Below, piece by piece: positions 33,662 to 45,860 of a stretch of DNA of 45,976 bases. The notes below the pieces were generated by a model. The model saw only the letters and a list, made by a program, of their open reading frames with translations, was not told the origin of the DNA and made no database searches. Both the position numbers and the translations under genes were made by a program. This DNA is from Entrophospora sp. SA101 (lineage: Eukaryota; Glomeromycota; Glomeromycetes; Entrophosporales; Entrophosporaceae). The DNA is taken from positions 826 through 46,801 of the forward strand of contig CAUDNR010003713.1 in assembly GCA_958430865.1 (NCBI GenBank), read 5' to 3'. Each line of letters begins with the position of its first letter. Positions within the stretch are counted from its first letter, which is position 1.

Positions 33662-35959
33662 AAAATTGTATTTTTTAATTTTGTTTATAAACATTTATTC
33701 ACAATAAAATATTTATTTAAGTAATCAAAAATCAATTTTAAAAGTTTATATTCGAGACTCCAAACGAATCAATGAAATTCAAATCATTCAATTTTCGTTC
33801 GAATCCAATACGAATTTGAACGAATCGTGTTTTGATTTGGTTCAAACCTAAAAATTTGCAATTTGAAATTTATTTGGATACAAAATTCTGATTGGCTAAT
33901 TTGGATTTTCACGCGCGTGAATTTCAAATTCACCACGACAAAATTAAAGTCGAAAATATTTATCTAATGCAAATAATTGCATTTGGCTTTTTCATCCACA
34001 ACTGTGAAACGTTTCACTTCTTGTTTCTTCTTTGAACACACTGTACTTGAAGAAATTCATCATTTTCAACAATGCAGCCATTTATTATTTATTACTTACA
34101 GTGAATTGTGCAACTGTAAATTATGTTCGTAATTAATGTTATTAATACAGGAATTTTAACATTTAAATTTTAAAAATATAAATTTAAAAAATATAAATAT
34201 TATGTATTCGTAATACAAACTCTTATTCGAGAATCCCTCCTTATATTTAATATTAAATATATTTAAAAAATTTTAGAAATCTGGTTTTATTCGAGTCAAA
34301 TCCAGTTTTTTTTTGAATTCGAATCAAGTCACTTTAAAATTCTACTCGATTCGAATTCTTTCAGAGCCTTAGCCAAATGCCAGAACTATTAAATGGTGCT
34401 ACCTGAAAGTCATCTTTTAACTCTAGTAAATTAAATACTTTGACATTTCACGAAATTATAAAGGTAACATACTTTGATGACTAACAGCAAAAATACCTCG
34501 TAACAATTTACAATAAAGAAATAGAAAGAAATATATACCCACTTGGATATTAATATTATAAAGAAATTTCATTTTTAACCGTGTAACAAATAATAAATGA
34601 TTCGTATAGTTTTGGTAATATACAATCATACCCCTTTTGTATTGGTACTTTTGTGTATTTTCGCGTGATGATTTTTAATTTAAAATTAAAATATCTTTAA
34701 TTGTAGAATGAGTCAACATTATATTCTCTCAAAGAGTTTCACTACTTGTATTAATTCCAGTTTTTTTTTTAAAAAAAAAATAATTAATAACTATTTTTAT
34801 CTTTTAGGGAAAGTGGGGTTTTTAATATTATTTTTATTATCCATTATTTTTTTCAATGAATTTGAGCAAAAAGGAAATTTATAAATTTATTTATGTTTTG
34901 TTTTTGAATAACACGTTATACCCAAGTCAAAACCAAGTTTTTTTATATGATACTTTGCCACAACTGTAAAAAAAAAGGGTAATTTCTTTTATGTCTTTTT
35001 GAAAATTCCACTTAAAAAAAAAAAATAATTGATAATTAATTTTGTTGTTAAAGGAATCAACCAAGTCTTTTTTGAAGATGCCACCAAGAAAATTGTAATT
35101 AATGCATAATGTAAATGTTGGGTTACTACCATGCACAAATAAGATTAAAGTTGGGATATAACAGCACCAAAAAATTTGGATAGGGATATAATTCAATTGG
35201 AATATAAACAAACTCTCGTTTGTGGGATTTAATTGAGGATGGGATATAAATAAGGGGGGTATAATAATAAATAGTAAAGGATCCTGTTACTACTATCTCA
35301 CAACACAATCATTTCAAATAAAATTTACAAATTAGGAAGCCATACAAATAATGGAATCATTTAAATGAAAAAAGGCAAAAGGGAATTTCTTTATGTTAAT
35401 TTACTTTGAAAGTTTACTACTGATTACACTAACCAAACCAACCCCATTAAAAATTTAAGAACAAGCATACATAAAGATATTAAATAAATCCAACCAGGCC
35501 TTTTTTCTTATCACACCAGTTTTTTTTGTGACAGTAGCCCTTGTACTTGGCAGAGAATTATGTTTAGACACAAAAAATTGTATCATTTAACTGTTAGTTG
35601 TTGTTTCTGAATTTGTCAATAAGTTGTCAATTGACAAACTGTGTTGGTCTTTTAGTCTCTTTTGATATTATTTACAATATATATATTTTGTGGTAATATT
35701 ATAAATGTCCATTATTACATTCAATAGCATGATTGGACCATAACAATGTATCCGCTATATCCAGAATAACAGGTGGGTCATGAAAAACTTGATATCTTGA
35801 AAACTTCAATTGATAGTGATGACCATCACATAATTGTTTGGATTTGTGGTGGGTGACACAAAAAAAATTAATATATAGAAAAATCGTGGTCGAGCGAATA
35901 TTTTTACAAGTTTGATTTTATCATTTGATTTTTTAAAACTAGTTTACTTTTTTAAAAAA
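33662..35959. other. Long intergenic region with TTCGAAT-rich tract (right)
   Basis: Mirror of 9973-12270. The TTCGAAT cluster lies at about 33747-34362 and the TTCACGCGCGTGAA palindrome at 33908-33921. No gene is supported. Confidence 0.4.
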
Positions 35960-36476
35960 ATGAGCAAAGGCTTTTGGATGCTACAAAATATTCTGATGAG
36001 TCTGAAGACGATGGAGACAAATTCCAAACGACAACAGGGAGGGGAAGAGCATGAAGATGTTAGTGCAGAGTCGTCTTCTTTTATGGATGTCAGCAAACTA
36101 AAAGTAAAAGGATTAAAGGAAAAAGGAAGGGAGAAAGGAAAAGCGGCATTAACAAAAATAAATAACGTCGATAGTGATAATGGTCAATTATATTTATTCC
36201 TATTTATATATGTATACACACACATATATTTTCTATATATGCCTTTAAAAAAAAAAATTATATAGTTTAACAAAATTTTTTATATAGTAAGAGCTGGTTC
36301 TCGAAGATCAGCATCCAAAAACAGAATTGGCGACAAAAATAATATCAATGGTCATATTAGTGATAATAGTTCTAGAAGGAACAACAGTATAACTAATTCT
36401 CATGTCCCAGTAAGTTGTTGCAATGTAAAAAAAATTGCATCTATCCGTTTTATTTATTATTCTATAGATGGTTTGA
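35960..36476 (+). CDS. Small hypothetical protein, 117 aa, possibly decayed (right copy)
   Basis: Mirror copy of 9456-9972, with exons 35960-36182, 36288-36409 and 36468-36476. A possible alternative 3' part lies at 36469-36535 and 36580-36659, separated by a 44-bp intron with a TACTAATAC-like branch site. Joining it to the second exon would need a one-base frame change. Function not recognised. Confidence 0.4.
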
Positions 36477-36660
36477 ATTATTAGTAAAAATTAAAAAACA
36501 CAAAGGAGGAAGTTCTTTCAACAATTCAACTCCAAGTAAAGATATACTAATACTGATTAATTTTTTCCCGCCCTACAAGATAATCACCAACTTGAAAAAT
36601 TCGATGTTCGTTATCATGATGGTAAAACAAACTATTGTCCAGTATATCGATTTAGTTAAT

Positions 36661-38233
36661 GATTAGTCATAACATGCATATATGGTGTATTTATATAAAG
36701 ACAAAAATTAATTGATTAAATGTTTTAAGACAAGAAAGAATCACAATCATTGGTTGAATTGGAATGGCGTACAACAAAAAAACAGGTCATGAGATTAGTT
36801 GTGTGAACTGGACAATTTGAGAAAAGACAAAAAGATGTCACAAAAAAAAAATATGTGATCAAAACAAATTGCTTCGAGAACAAATTGAAATAATTCATCG
36901 TTTGATTTATTCCCATTTGTCAAACATTTTCTTATTTAAATATTAGATCTTTCTTGCAAAATTGTTGATTATTAAAACTCGAACACTTGTGAAAATTAAA
37001 ATGTATAATTTAAAATAAATATGCATGCATGATAAATAAACTTTAATGTTGTATTAAACATTTTTAATTAACTTAAAAATATAATAGGTTAATCTTTTAT
37101 TTACAATTTAATTATTCACATTCCGCAAAATATACATACCCGATATATTACTGATTAACTCGGGATCTTTTTTTTCAATTAATTAATAATAACATTACGG
37201 GAAATTCCATTGTATATAATAGTAAACGAGAAACAACAATAAAAAGATTGATCATTAACGCGAATCCAAAAGTTTGATTGGTTGACTGTTTCTGTTTAGG
37301 GAATGATATACAAAATGGCCCCACATGATGAGTCAGGATTTCCTTTTTTGTATATAGTATACGGTCACATACATACAATGAGGCCTACGGTCTTGTATTC
37401 TGATATATCGTATGGACCTTACAAGTATAATAATTGGGTAGAAAAGATTCCCTAATGTTTTTGGAGAACTTGCCGAAAGATTTTGCGTTAAAGGATTTGG
37501 CTCTTTGTTTTAAAAAAAGGTTAAAGAATAATAATTGTGCCAAAAATTCTTTTTGTTGAAAAAGAAGTTGTTTTTTCCTGTTTTGAAGGATATGTAATGA
37601 AATAATTATTGTTTTGATAATGGATGGTAGTAACTGTCAATGTTGCTGCATTTTTGTTTTTCTGCATTAAAAATATAATAATTATTATAGATTTTGCTGC
37701 ATCGTTGTGTAACCAATCAAAAATATCCCATATACCATATAATTTATGTTATTATCTATTACTATTACTATATTAATATTATGTTACGAAGAAATTTCAG
37801 GGATCAAAATCTAAACATCACTGATATAATGTGATTATCTAATATGCACATACGTTAGAGAAAAATATTACATTATAGTATTACGTACTAAAGACTTTAT
37901 TAAGACACAATATATATATATATATTTGATTTGAATAAATAACCTTCTTTCCTTATTATATATATGTATTAGAATATTGTATAACAGATTTACTTGGTTT
38001 TACCACACTATAATCAACCCCGAGTTTGATAATCCATAGTGATGGGATATGTTTGGTTGATGAATACGACAGTTATTATCGAATGGAACCGAGATAATTC
38101 TATTATCTAAAATATGAGAACTTCTTTGTCGATTCAGTATCGATTTTCTTTTATTTATAATATGAAAACTTTATAATTGATTCTTGCAAAAAAATTATAG
38201 TTATTAAATACGAAAGATGAAAGTTTATCTATC
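36661..38233. other. Long intergenic region (right)
   Basis: Mirror of 7699-9271. Nothing supported. Confidence 0.35.
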
Positions 38234-38730
38234 TACACTCCTGGACAAAAGTTTTGGTCACCATAAAACAATTGATTGTACAAAAACATACATGATAAAA
38301 ATATAAATAATTTCTTATCAAGTTCTCAAGAATATGTATGCGAAATTCCAAATTTTGTGACATCTAGGGAGAAAAAAATAAAAATAAAATTTTTTGGAAA
38401 TGATCTTCCAAAATTTTGATTTTTGATTTTCTATTTGCATACGAATGTAAAACTCCTTACTATTATGGTTTTAGTTGAAACCTGTAAACCTGTATTTTCC
38501 ATTAATTAGATTTCTTCAACTCATTCTTATGGTCAATGCTCATATATTTAGGGTGTTCATTTCTTGGTAACTCTTTAACACTATCTCTTCCTAGAAGCCT
38601 TTTAATTGTTTTAGTTACAGTTGTTCTTGCAAATCTAAATGTTTTAGAAATATGTGAAATAGTACTACCGTCTTTGTAAAAAGTCCAATACATCCCTCAT
38701 TCCACGTCCAGATTCTGTTAAATTTGACAT
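38234..38730 (-). mobile_element. Tc1/mariner-like transposase relic (right)
   Basis: Identical mirror copy of 7202-7698, carrying the same frameshift and the same lost catalytic domain. The shared defect shows that the decay happened before the arm was duplicated. Confidence 0.7.
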
Positions 38731-40189
38731 TTTAATTTTTTAATTTTGTGGAAAATTTCAAAAACTTCAAAACAATTTTTTAAAATAATAAACTCGTATA
38801 TTCTTATACGAGTTATCTAATCCATCATATGTCAAGATAACATGCGTGGTTATTATGTAAGTTTCTGAGGAACTGGTTTTTTTTGGCAAACAATGATTTT
38901 TCAGAAGATTTTTGGTCAAACTTTTTATTTTTTTTTAACTAATCATTTCCTTTAACATGGTTTTGTGGTTTTCCCACTTTATTTATCTAAAGGAATAATA
39001 ATAACAACTTTTCATGCAGGAATACGATATCCTTATCACTAATTGAGCATGGTAAAGGCCGACTAACGGTATTTTGACCCCTTCCATTTCACAATTATTA
39101 TTATTTTATAAACAGTATTTTCAAAAGAAAAAAGCCAAAACCCCAAAATTAGAAAACCCAACCAAACAAACTAAGTCAAGACCAGTGTCGATAGTACAAC
39201 TGTGAATTCTGAAAAAAAATTTTTAACCCTGAAATTTTGTCATGACACGTTGTCCAATAGTAGCTTTAAAAGGAAATGAAAAAATTCGCAATAATAATAA
39301 TTAATAATAATAAACCCCGTATTTTAAAATGGGAAATTCTATATTATTAATATTTCAGGAATTAATTAATAGGAAGAGTTAAGATTAATAATTAATAAAT
39401 TTTTGTTTCGAACATAAAAGAAACACAAACAAACAAACAAACAAGCATTCTTCTTCATTCTCTCGAATTTTTGGATTATAAATTGGTTTTTTTTAATTTA
39501 ATCGATTTCAAATTACGAAATATTGATTACACAACTATCATACATTTTCGTGTAATTGATTTCTTTTTAATTTTGAGTAACTTTGTTTTTATTTAATAAT
39601 AATTAAAATACATTTCGTAATCTCTTTTAATAGTTTCAAGATTATTATACCCGTGTACCAAGCCTTTTAAACAATCACGCATCAATCTTAAATGTGATTG
39701 GTAAATAATTATTAAGGATTTACTAACTATTATTGCGTTCATATTCGTGATAGTGATAGTGATATAAAGTATCAGTTCATTACTTAAATAAACATTATAT
39801 AAATTTGTGTAAACTTACTATATTTTTTCTTTCTTTTTTATTTGAAAAAGATCCTTCTTTTACAATATCCAACTTTTACTTCCTTTTTTCAAACTTCCTT
39901 CTCTTTAAACAATATATGATCTTTACCTGATAACAGGAATGACTTTATTTAAGAGATCAACATCTACATTAAACAACAAGATTTACCCTCACCATTAAAA
40001 CAAATTACATTCATAAAAAAAACAAAAACCCCCCCACTGTAATATATATATAATTACTTGTATATATATATACACATAAAATTAATGAGAATTGTTTATC
40101 AATTCAATTACTTGAACTTTGTAAATTTATAATAAAAATTAATTAAATAATTTTATCAACAAAAAAAATATTAAAACTTCTCACTAAAT
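38731..40189. other. Intergenic, promoter side of PH-protein gene (right)
   Basis: Mirror of 5743-7201, holding the same microsatellite, run of seven C on the plus strand and perfect hairpin (38791-38814). No gene is seen. Confidence 0.45.
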
Positions 40190-43171
40190 ATGCCGCAAGA
40201 TGAAAAAAATTCACATGGCCATCTTGATAGAAAAACAAGTGGTAGCAGTAACACTAGAAAAATTACCAGGTTTCTTGGTATTACTGATAATAGTATTGAT
40301 GAAGCTAATATGTTGGACAAATCTTCAAAAGCAATTAAAATACTTGGATTAAATGATAGTGAATTAAATAAAAAATCTATATCATTGGATAAAGTAGTGT
40401 CTGAATTTAGAGGTAATAGTCGTAGCAATTCTTTAAATAGTGTCAGTAATGGCGTTGGCGGATCGGTTATAGTGGCGAGTATTCGTAAACATGTTGTTCA
40501 TAAAGGATATTTGTCAAAACACACAAATACAAATTTTGTATTATCTAAATCATGGAAAAAACGATATTTCGTTCTAGCAAAAAGTATTCTTTATTGTTTC
40601 AAATCAAACGATGCAACATCTAACCTAATAGATAGTTTTGAATTGACATGCGATACTGTTGTATGTGTTAGTGATGTGTTCAGTGGTAAAGCGTGGATTT
40701 TAGAGGTTAGCAAACCAAATATAAAGGCTTGGTATTTACAAGCGGATAATGTAAAAGCGTTGAAATCTTGGTTGACGGAATTAAAATCTATTGTAGTAAA
40801 ACTTAAATATAATGATACGGAATTACCCAGTAACATTAATTCAGCCACGTCTATAAATCTTATCAAAATCAACAGCAATGACAGTCATGGTTACAAAAAT
40901 AATAGCGATACCAATAAATCCAAAAACCACATCAACATTATTAATAATATAAGCAATGGCAGCAATACTGGCATTAATAAAATTAATAATAGTAGCAATA
41001 CTACTAGTGTTGTTAATAGTCCTATTAATGAATCATACAATGAAGAATTATTTTTCACACCTAAAACTTCTATTTCAAATACGTCATTCGTCCAAATAGA
41101 AAAAGGTGACGACAGTGACAAAGTCATACCAACAACACCATTACCGCCGCCACCAAGACACGGTATGATTATAACTCCTTTGTCACCAGCTCCTAGACCA
41201 AGGTCTCAATCATCGTCATCATCTTCACCTACCACAGATTTATCGTCATCACCTAGGCCATTATCTCCTTATATGATGATGTCAAATACAATGACAATTG
41301 ACGAGGAAATGCCAAATAATGAAAATGAAAACAAACGATTACAATCGGACGAGCCAATTAAACGTCCTAGCTCCCCTATTGAATCATTATCACCTCCATT
41401 AAAAAAAATTGGCCAAGCAATTAGACAATTACCAAATTTGAATAATAGTACTAATAATAATAATAATAATAATTATAATTATAATTATAATGGTAATTTA
41501 TCATCACCGACTACAATGACGACAATGACATTAGAACAAAGACGAAGACGAAGATCAAATTCTGCTGAATCTCTAGAAATCAATATTTTACCAAGTAGAA
41601 AGTACAACAACTACTACAACAATGACCATAACAATCAATCAATACCATCACCTAAAGGTTCAATTGGTAGTCATCATTCAGATTCAGATAAAAGAAATAG
41701 CACCAGGCAAAGTAATCCTATTGTAATGCCATCGTGGTCTGTTAAAACAACATCAACTAACATGATTCTTACTAGTGATAACAATAATAATAACAAAATC
41801 AATAGTAGTGATGAAAATAATAATATTATGCTAATGACACCTCTTTCACCTCCTCCACGTGCATCACCAAAATTTCAAAGACCTACTCTATCTGAAAGAT
41901 CAATTAGTCAAGATGATAAATCTAGCAATACACAAATTGATAATAAGACATCAAGAAGATTATTGAGATTATCGTCGTTACCGAATAGCTATGAGACAAC
42001 AACGATTCATGATGAAATCGTTTCGTTTGCCTCTCCGACTAATGATGATAATATACAACCACCACCACAAAAAACAAAAAAACGTAGAAATAAAAATAAA
42101 AACAAGCCAATCACTCAATCGTCAAGTCTTTTATCAACATCAGCATCTACATCATCACTCAATTCACTGAAAAGAATATCAATTACCGAAGAGGATGTAA
42201 AACTGAATAACATGTTAATAATGAAATCGCAATCACAATCATCATCATCAACATCATTGTCATCATCAACATCAACATCAACATCATCATCAACATCAAC
42301 ATCAACTAGATCATCACCACCTTCTCAGCCATCCCTAACACCATCAACACCATTAACGCCATCAACATCATATAGTAATTCAACGAGCTTACCACATCGT
42401 CTTCATTATAATCATCGATCAAGTTTTGTAGATTTTCCCAACAAACCAATTCCCCAATTACTGCCAGCACGTTCAAAATCACAACCTCATTACACCATAT
42501 CTAAAAAATTTCTACGTCGACATTTTTCATTAACCACTGTGGACATAAAATCTTTACCGCCGCCTACACGTCCTCCAAATGTTCCATTGCCTCCAATTCC
42601 ACAGAATCAACAAGAGTTAGACTCACAATCACAATCACAATCAGAATCGCAATCACGATTGCAGAATGAGTCAATAGCGGAAATTCAATCACAGCCACCA
42701 CCATCATCGATATCAAAATCAACACCCAAAGAAACAAATAATGATTCATTAATTGATTCAAAAGAAAAATTTGCAACTAATTACACTGATGAAGATAATA
42801 TTGATCCATATTACGCAAAAGAGTTGTCAGCTTCATTGAATAATAATAAAATAGAGAAAATAGTAGAAAATGAAGAAAATGAAGTTGAAAAGGTTTCTAG
42901 TTCAGAAACTCCTTATGATGATAATCAAAAAGATGATATTATAGAGGAAGATATTACTAAATTGCCAGCGTCTGAATTAACCTTTGTGGTTGTTGAGGAA
43001 ACAAATGGTGATGGTGAAATAATATTAAATCTTCAGGATGTAAATGAGATAAATAGTAACAATAATGATGACAATGAGGATAGTAGCGGATCAGTCAAAA
43101 GAGTTATTAAAGATGATTTTGATGTCATTTCAGGAAAAGCTAATCACAATAATAATCTTCTCGTTACATGA
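40190..43171 (+). CDS. PH-domain protein with long low-complexity tail, 993 aa (right copy)
   Basis: Identical mirror copy of 2761-5742, with the same PH domain at residues about 102-202 and the same repeat tracts. The Ser/Thr, Asn and Gln codon runs, which normally change length quickly, have the same length in both copies. This argues for a very recent duplication, gene conversion, or duplicated use of one sequence in assembly. Confidence 0.87.
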   Translation: MPQDEKNSHGHLDRKTSGSSNTRKITRFLGITDNSIDEANMLDKSSKAIKILGLNDSELNKKSISLDKVVSEFRGNSRSNSLNSVSNGVGGSVIVASIRKHVVHKGYLSKHTNTNFVLSKSWKKRYFVLAKSILYCFKSNDATSNLIDSFELTCDTVVCVSDVFSGKAWILEVSKPNIKAWYLQADNVKALKSWLTELKSIVVKLKYNDTELPSNINSATSINLIKINSNDSHGYKNNSDTNKSKNHINIINNISNGSNTGINKINNSSNTTSVVNSPINESYNEELFFTPKTSISNTSFVQIEKGDDSDKVIPTTPLPPPPRHGMIITPLSPAPRPRSQSSSSSSPTTDLSSSPRPLSPYMMMSNTMTIDEEMPNNENENKRLQSDEPIKRPSSPIESLSPPLKKIGQAIRQLPNLNNSTNNNNNNNYNYNYNGNLSSPTTMTTMTLEQRRRRRSNSAESLEINILPSRKYNNYYNNDHNNQSIPSPKGSIGSHHSDSDKRNSTRQSNPIVMPSWSVKTTSTNMILTSDNNNNNKINSSDENNNIMLMTPLSPPPRASPKFQRPTLSERSISQDDKSSNTQIDNKTSRRLLRLSSLPNSYETTTIHDEIVSFASPTNDDNIQPPPQKTKKRRNKNKNKPITQSSSLLSTSASTSSLNSLKRISITEEDVKLNNMLIMKSQSQSSSSTSLSSSTSTSTSSSTSTSTRSSPPSQPSLTPSTPLTPSTSYSNSTSLPHRLHYNHRSSFVDFPNKPIPQLLPARSKSQPHYTISKKFLRRHFSLTTVDIKSLPPPTRPPNVPLPPIPQNQQELDSQSQSQSESQSRLQNESIAEIQSQPPPSSISKSTPKETNNDSLIDSKEKFATNYTDEDNIDPYYAKELSASLNNNKIEKIVENEENEVEKVSSSETPYDDNQKDDIIEEDITKLPASELTFVVVEETNGDGEIILNLQDVNEINSNNNDDNEDSSGSVKRVIKDDFDVISGKANHNNNLLVT

Positions 43172-43596
43172 TCATCTTCAATGTAAATTTTTACATCTTA
43201 ACATTTAATTTTACGCATTCAATTTTAATCATTTCATTTACATATACATAAATAATATATAAATGTGCGTGTGTTAATTTTTAATGTTTCTTTTGTATAA
43301 AATCATAGCTTATTGTATTATTGTATTAATATTTTTTGTTTAAAAATTATTTTATATTTATTTATTTTTTCATTACTCTAAAAAAAAATTACATTTACTC
43401 AGAAAATAAAATTATCAGCAAGTCTTTCTATATTTAATAACGACAAATCTAATAAAAATAATTTAAATAATGTATAATTTTTAATATTCTTCATAATCTG
43501 GTACAGTTGAGTCGTGGGATTCTAAAGGATAGTATATTATTAATATTGATTTTGTTAATAATAATCTTTAAATAAAAAATAAAATAAAAGTAATAA
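43172..43596. other. Convergent intergenic region, shared 3' ends (right)
   Basis: Mirror of 2336-2760. It is AT-rich and lies between two 3' ends; no other feature was seen. Confidence 0.4.
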
Positions 43597-45266
43597 TTAA
43601 TTACCATTATGATTACAAATGATTGTTAGTTTGTTGGAATTTACAGGTTGAGGAAGATTTGTAAAGTTTAATAACCTGCTGGTGTAAATAGCATTTGGAT
43701 GTATAATTGTCGTTATTGTTGAAGGATCAAATTCAATCTTATCCATTTTATCAAATGATTCTCTGATTGACTCTGTTTCACCGATTTCTTCACCAGAATA
43801 TCTATGATGATTCTTTATGGTATTTATATCATCAAGTGACTTGTACCAATATTTGATAATTTCTCTGATTTTTTTTGCAGTTGGTCGGTTACTAGGATCA
43901 GCATCCATGCATCTGTACGCTAATTCGATATAAAATTTAGGAGTATTGTTGGAAAATCCAGGTCTCTCACCTTCACATATTTTAATTGCAAGATCTATAT
44001 CATGTGCAATAGTACTAAATGGCCGTCGGCCTGTTGACACCACTGACATTAACACTCCAAAACTGTATATGTCAGATTCTGTTGTAAATGGTTTGCCATT
44101 TAGCACTTCTGGTGCAATATATGGCAGCACTCCACAAACATTATTCTTATTCGACGACAACGACGATGACGACGACGATGATGAGGTCTGATCAACTGGA
44201 CAGGAGGATAATCCTAAATCTGCAATGAATGCAAAAACTTCCAGTAATATATTACCACTATGGAAATCATGATGTACGATATTTTTTGAGTGGATGCTTT
44301 GTAAACCATCAATTATATCCAAAAGGATTAAAATTTTCCTGGACCAATTTAAAGTTTTAAATTCTTTTGATAAATAATTATGAAGACTTCCATCTTTTAT
44401 ATAATCGATTATAAATATATATTCTTTTGTAGTCGGATCTTGTGTCAATCCATAAATATGAACTATTCTATGATTTTTTTTATAAAATTTAACATAATTT
44501 TTGAACTAAACAAAAAAAAAATTTTTTAAATGTGTGCGTGTGTGTAAGTGTATTTAATTATTAATAATAAATCTTTAAAAAAAAAAATAATTGAATAATA
44601 ATTTTACCTCGCTTAAAAATTCTTTTGAAATATTTTGAGAATTATGCAGTTTTTTTAATGCTACAACTCTATCTTCACAACATCTTTTTCTGGTGTCAAT
44701 ATTTACATACCTACAACCATTAGTCCATGTAGCTTTGTACATAGTTGTAAAACCACCTTCGCCTATCTTTTCAACATCTTTTAATACTTTGTAAGGAACC
44801 CACTGAAGATAATTATCATTACGATAAATAGATGATTTGTGTTGAGTACTTTTAATTAATTCATCCAACATCTCATTACCACTAGTCCATCCTCGAGTTA
44901 GTAAATATGGATCACATGTTTGACACCATAAAACCGCAGTATTATATTTATTACAAGTTAAGCACTTGCCATACTCTTCTTTTCTTTTATCCGAATACCT
45001 ATCAATCTTACTTGCTTTATCTTAAATTGATGTAGATTAAATTGTGCAATTTAAATAAATCAAATTAATAAAATTCAAAATTTCCAAAAAAAAAAAAAAA
45101 ACACATCAAATGGTGAGTTTTTTTTTTGGGCAAATAGTATTGTTGTTGAATATTTACCAATTTTTTTAACTAAATGTTCATCATCATGAGTGTCGATAGA
45201 ATTAATATTCTTTTCTTCTTCAGTTGAAGCCTTTTGATTTTTGAATAATTTTTTAATCTTATACAT
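43597..45266 (-). CDS. TKL-family protein kinase, 476 aa, 3 exons (right copy)
   Basis: Identical mirror copy of the gene at 666-2335. Exons read on the minus strand are 45158-45266, 44608-45020 and 43597-44505. The protein is the same, including the non-RD HHD catalytic motif and the serine run in the activation loop. Its promoter region and upstream ORF are duplicated too, so if the palindrome is real both copies should be expressed alike and reads could not be assigned to one copy. Confidence 0.88.
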
Positions 45267-45387
45267 TTTTTATTTTTTTATTTTTTTTTTTAATAAAAAA
45301 TTTTTTTTCCAATTTAAATAAAAATTTGATAAATGACTCCGCCATTTTGTGATGAATGAAGTCACAAGGCGCGAACAAGTTTTCCAT
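45259..45387 (-). promoter_or_regulatory. Candidate upstream ORF (right copy)
   Basis: Mirror of 545-673: a 42-codon frame overlapping the start codon of the right-arm kinase in another reading frame. The same caveat applies about the unknown transcript start. Confidence 0.28.
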
Positions 45388-45860
45388 TATTAATTGAATA
45401 AATGAATGTGTGTTACTTGATGTCGATGATCCTAAAAGGTGTTTATATTAATTATGAACTTTCGCCGCCGCCTAACATCCGTGTTGCGGCTCATAAATTA
45501 ATGCTATTATCAAGCTTTATCCCGTTTGGGTTATCGTTATGTTGTATATAGTCGATACTGTTTGCCCTTTCATTTCAAGCAAAATATAAAATGTTTTGGC
45601 TTGATATTTTAAATTGGTATTTATATATGGTTGAATTTTCGATAGGTTCTCGGAAATAAAAATTAATAGTAATTTTCTAGAAGTTTAAAAAACAGTGCCC
45701 TTTTTGTCACACTCTACCTTTAATAAGAGGAAAACAAATGTTGTTATAAACGTTTGGTGGTCTTAAAGGCCTTTTTGAATAAAAATTTTGAGTTGTAGAA
45801 TTATTATTATTTGTCATAGTAAAAAAAATATATATTATTTATATTTCAATTGAAACTATA
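45388..45860. other. Intergenic, upstream of TKL kinase (right)
   Basis: Mirror of 72-544. No gene is seen; it is the probable promoter region of the right-arm kinase copy. Confidence 0.4.
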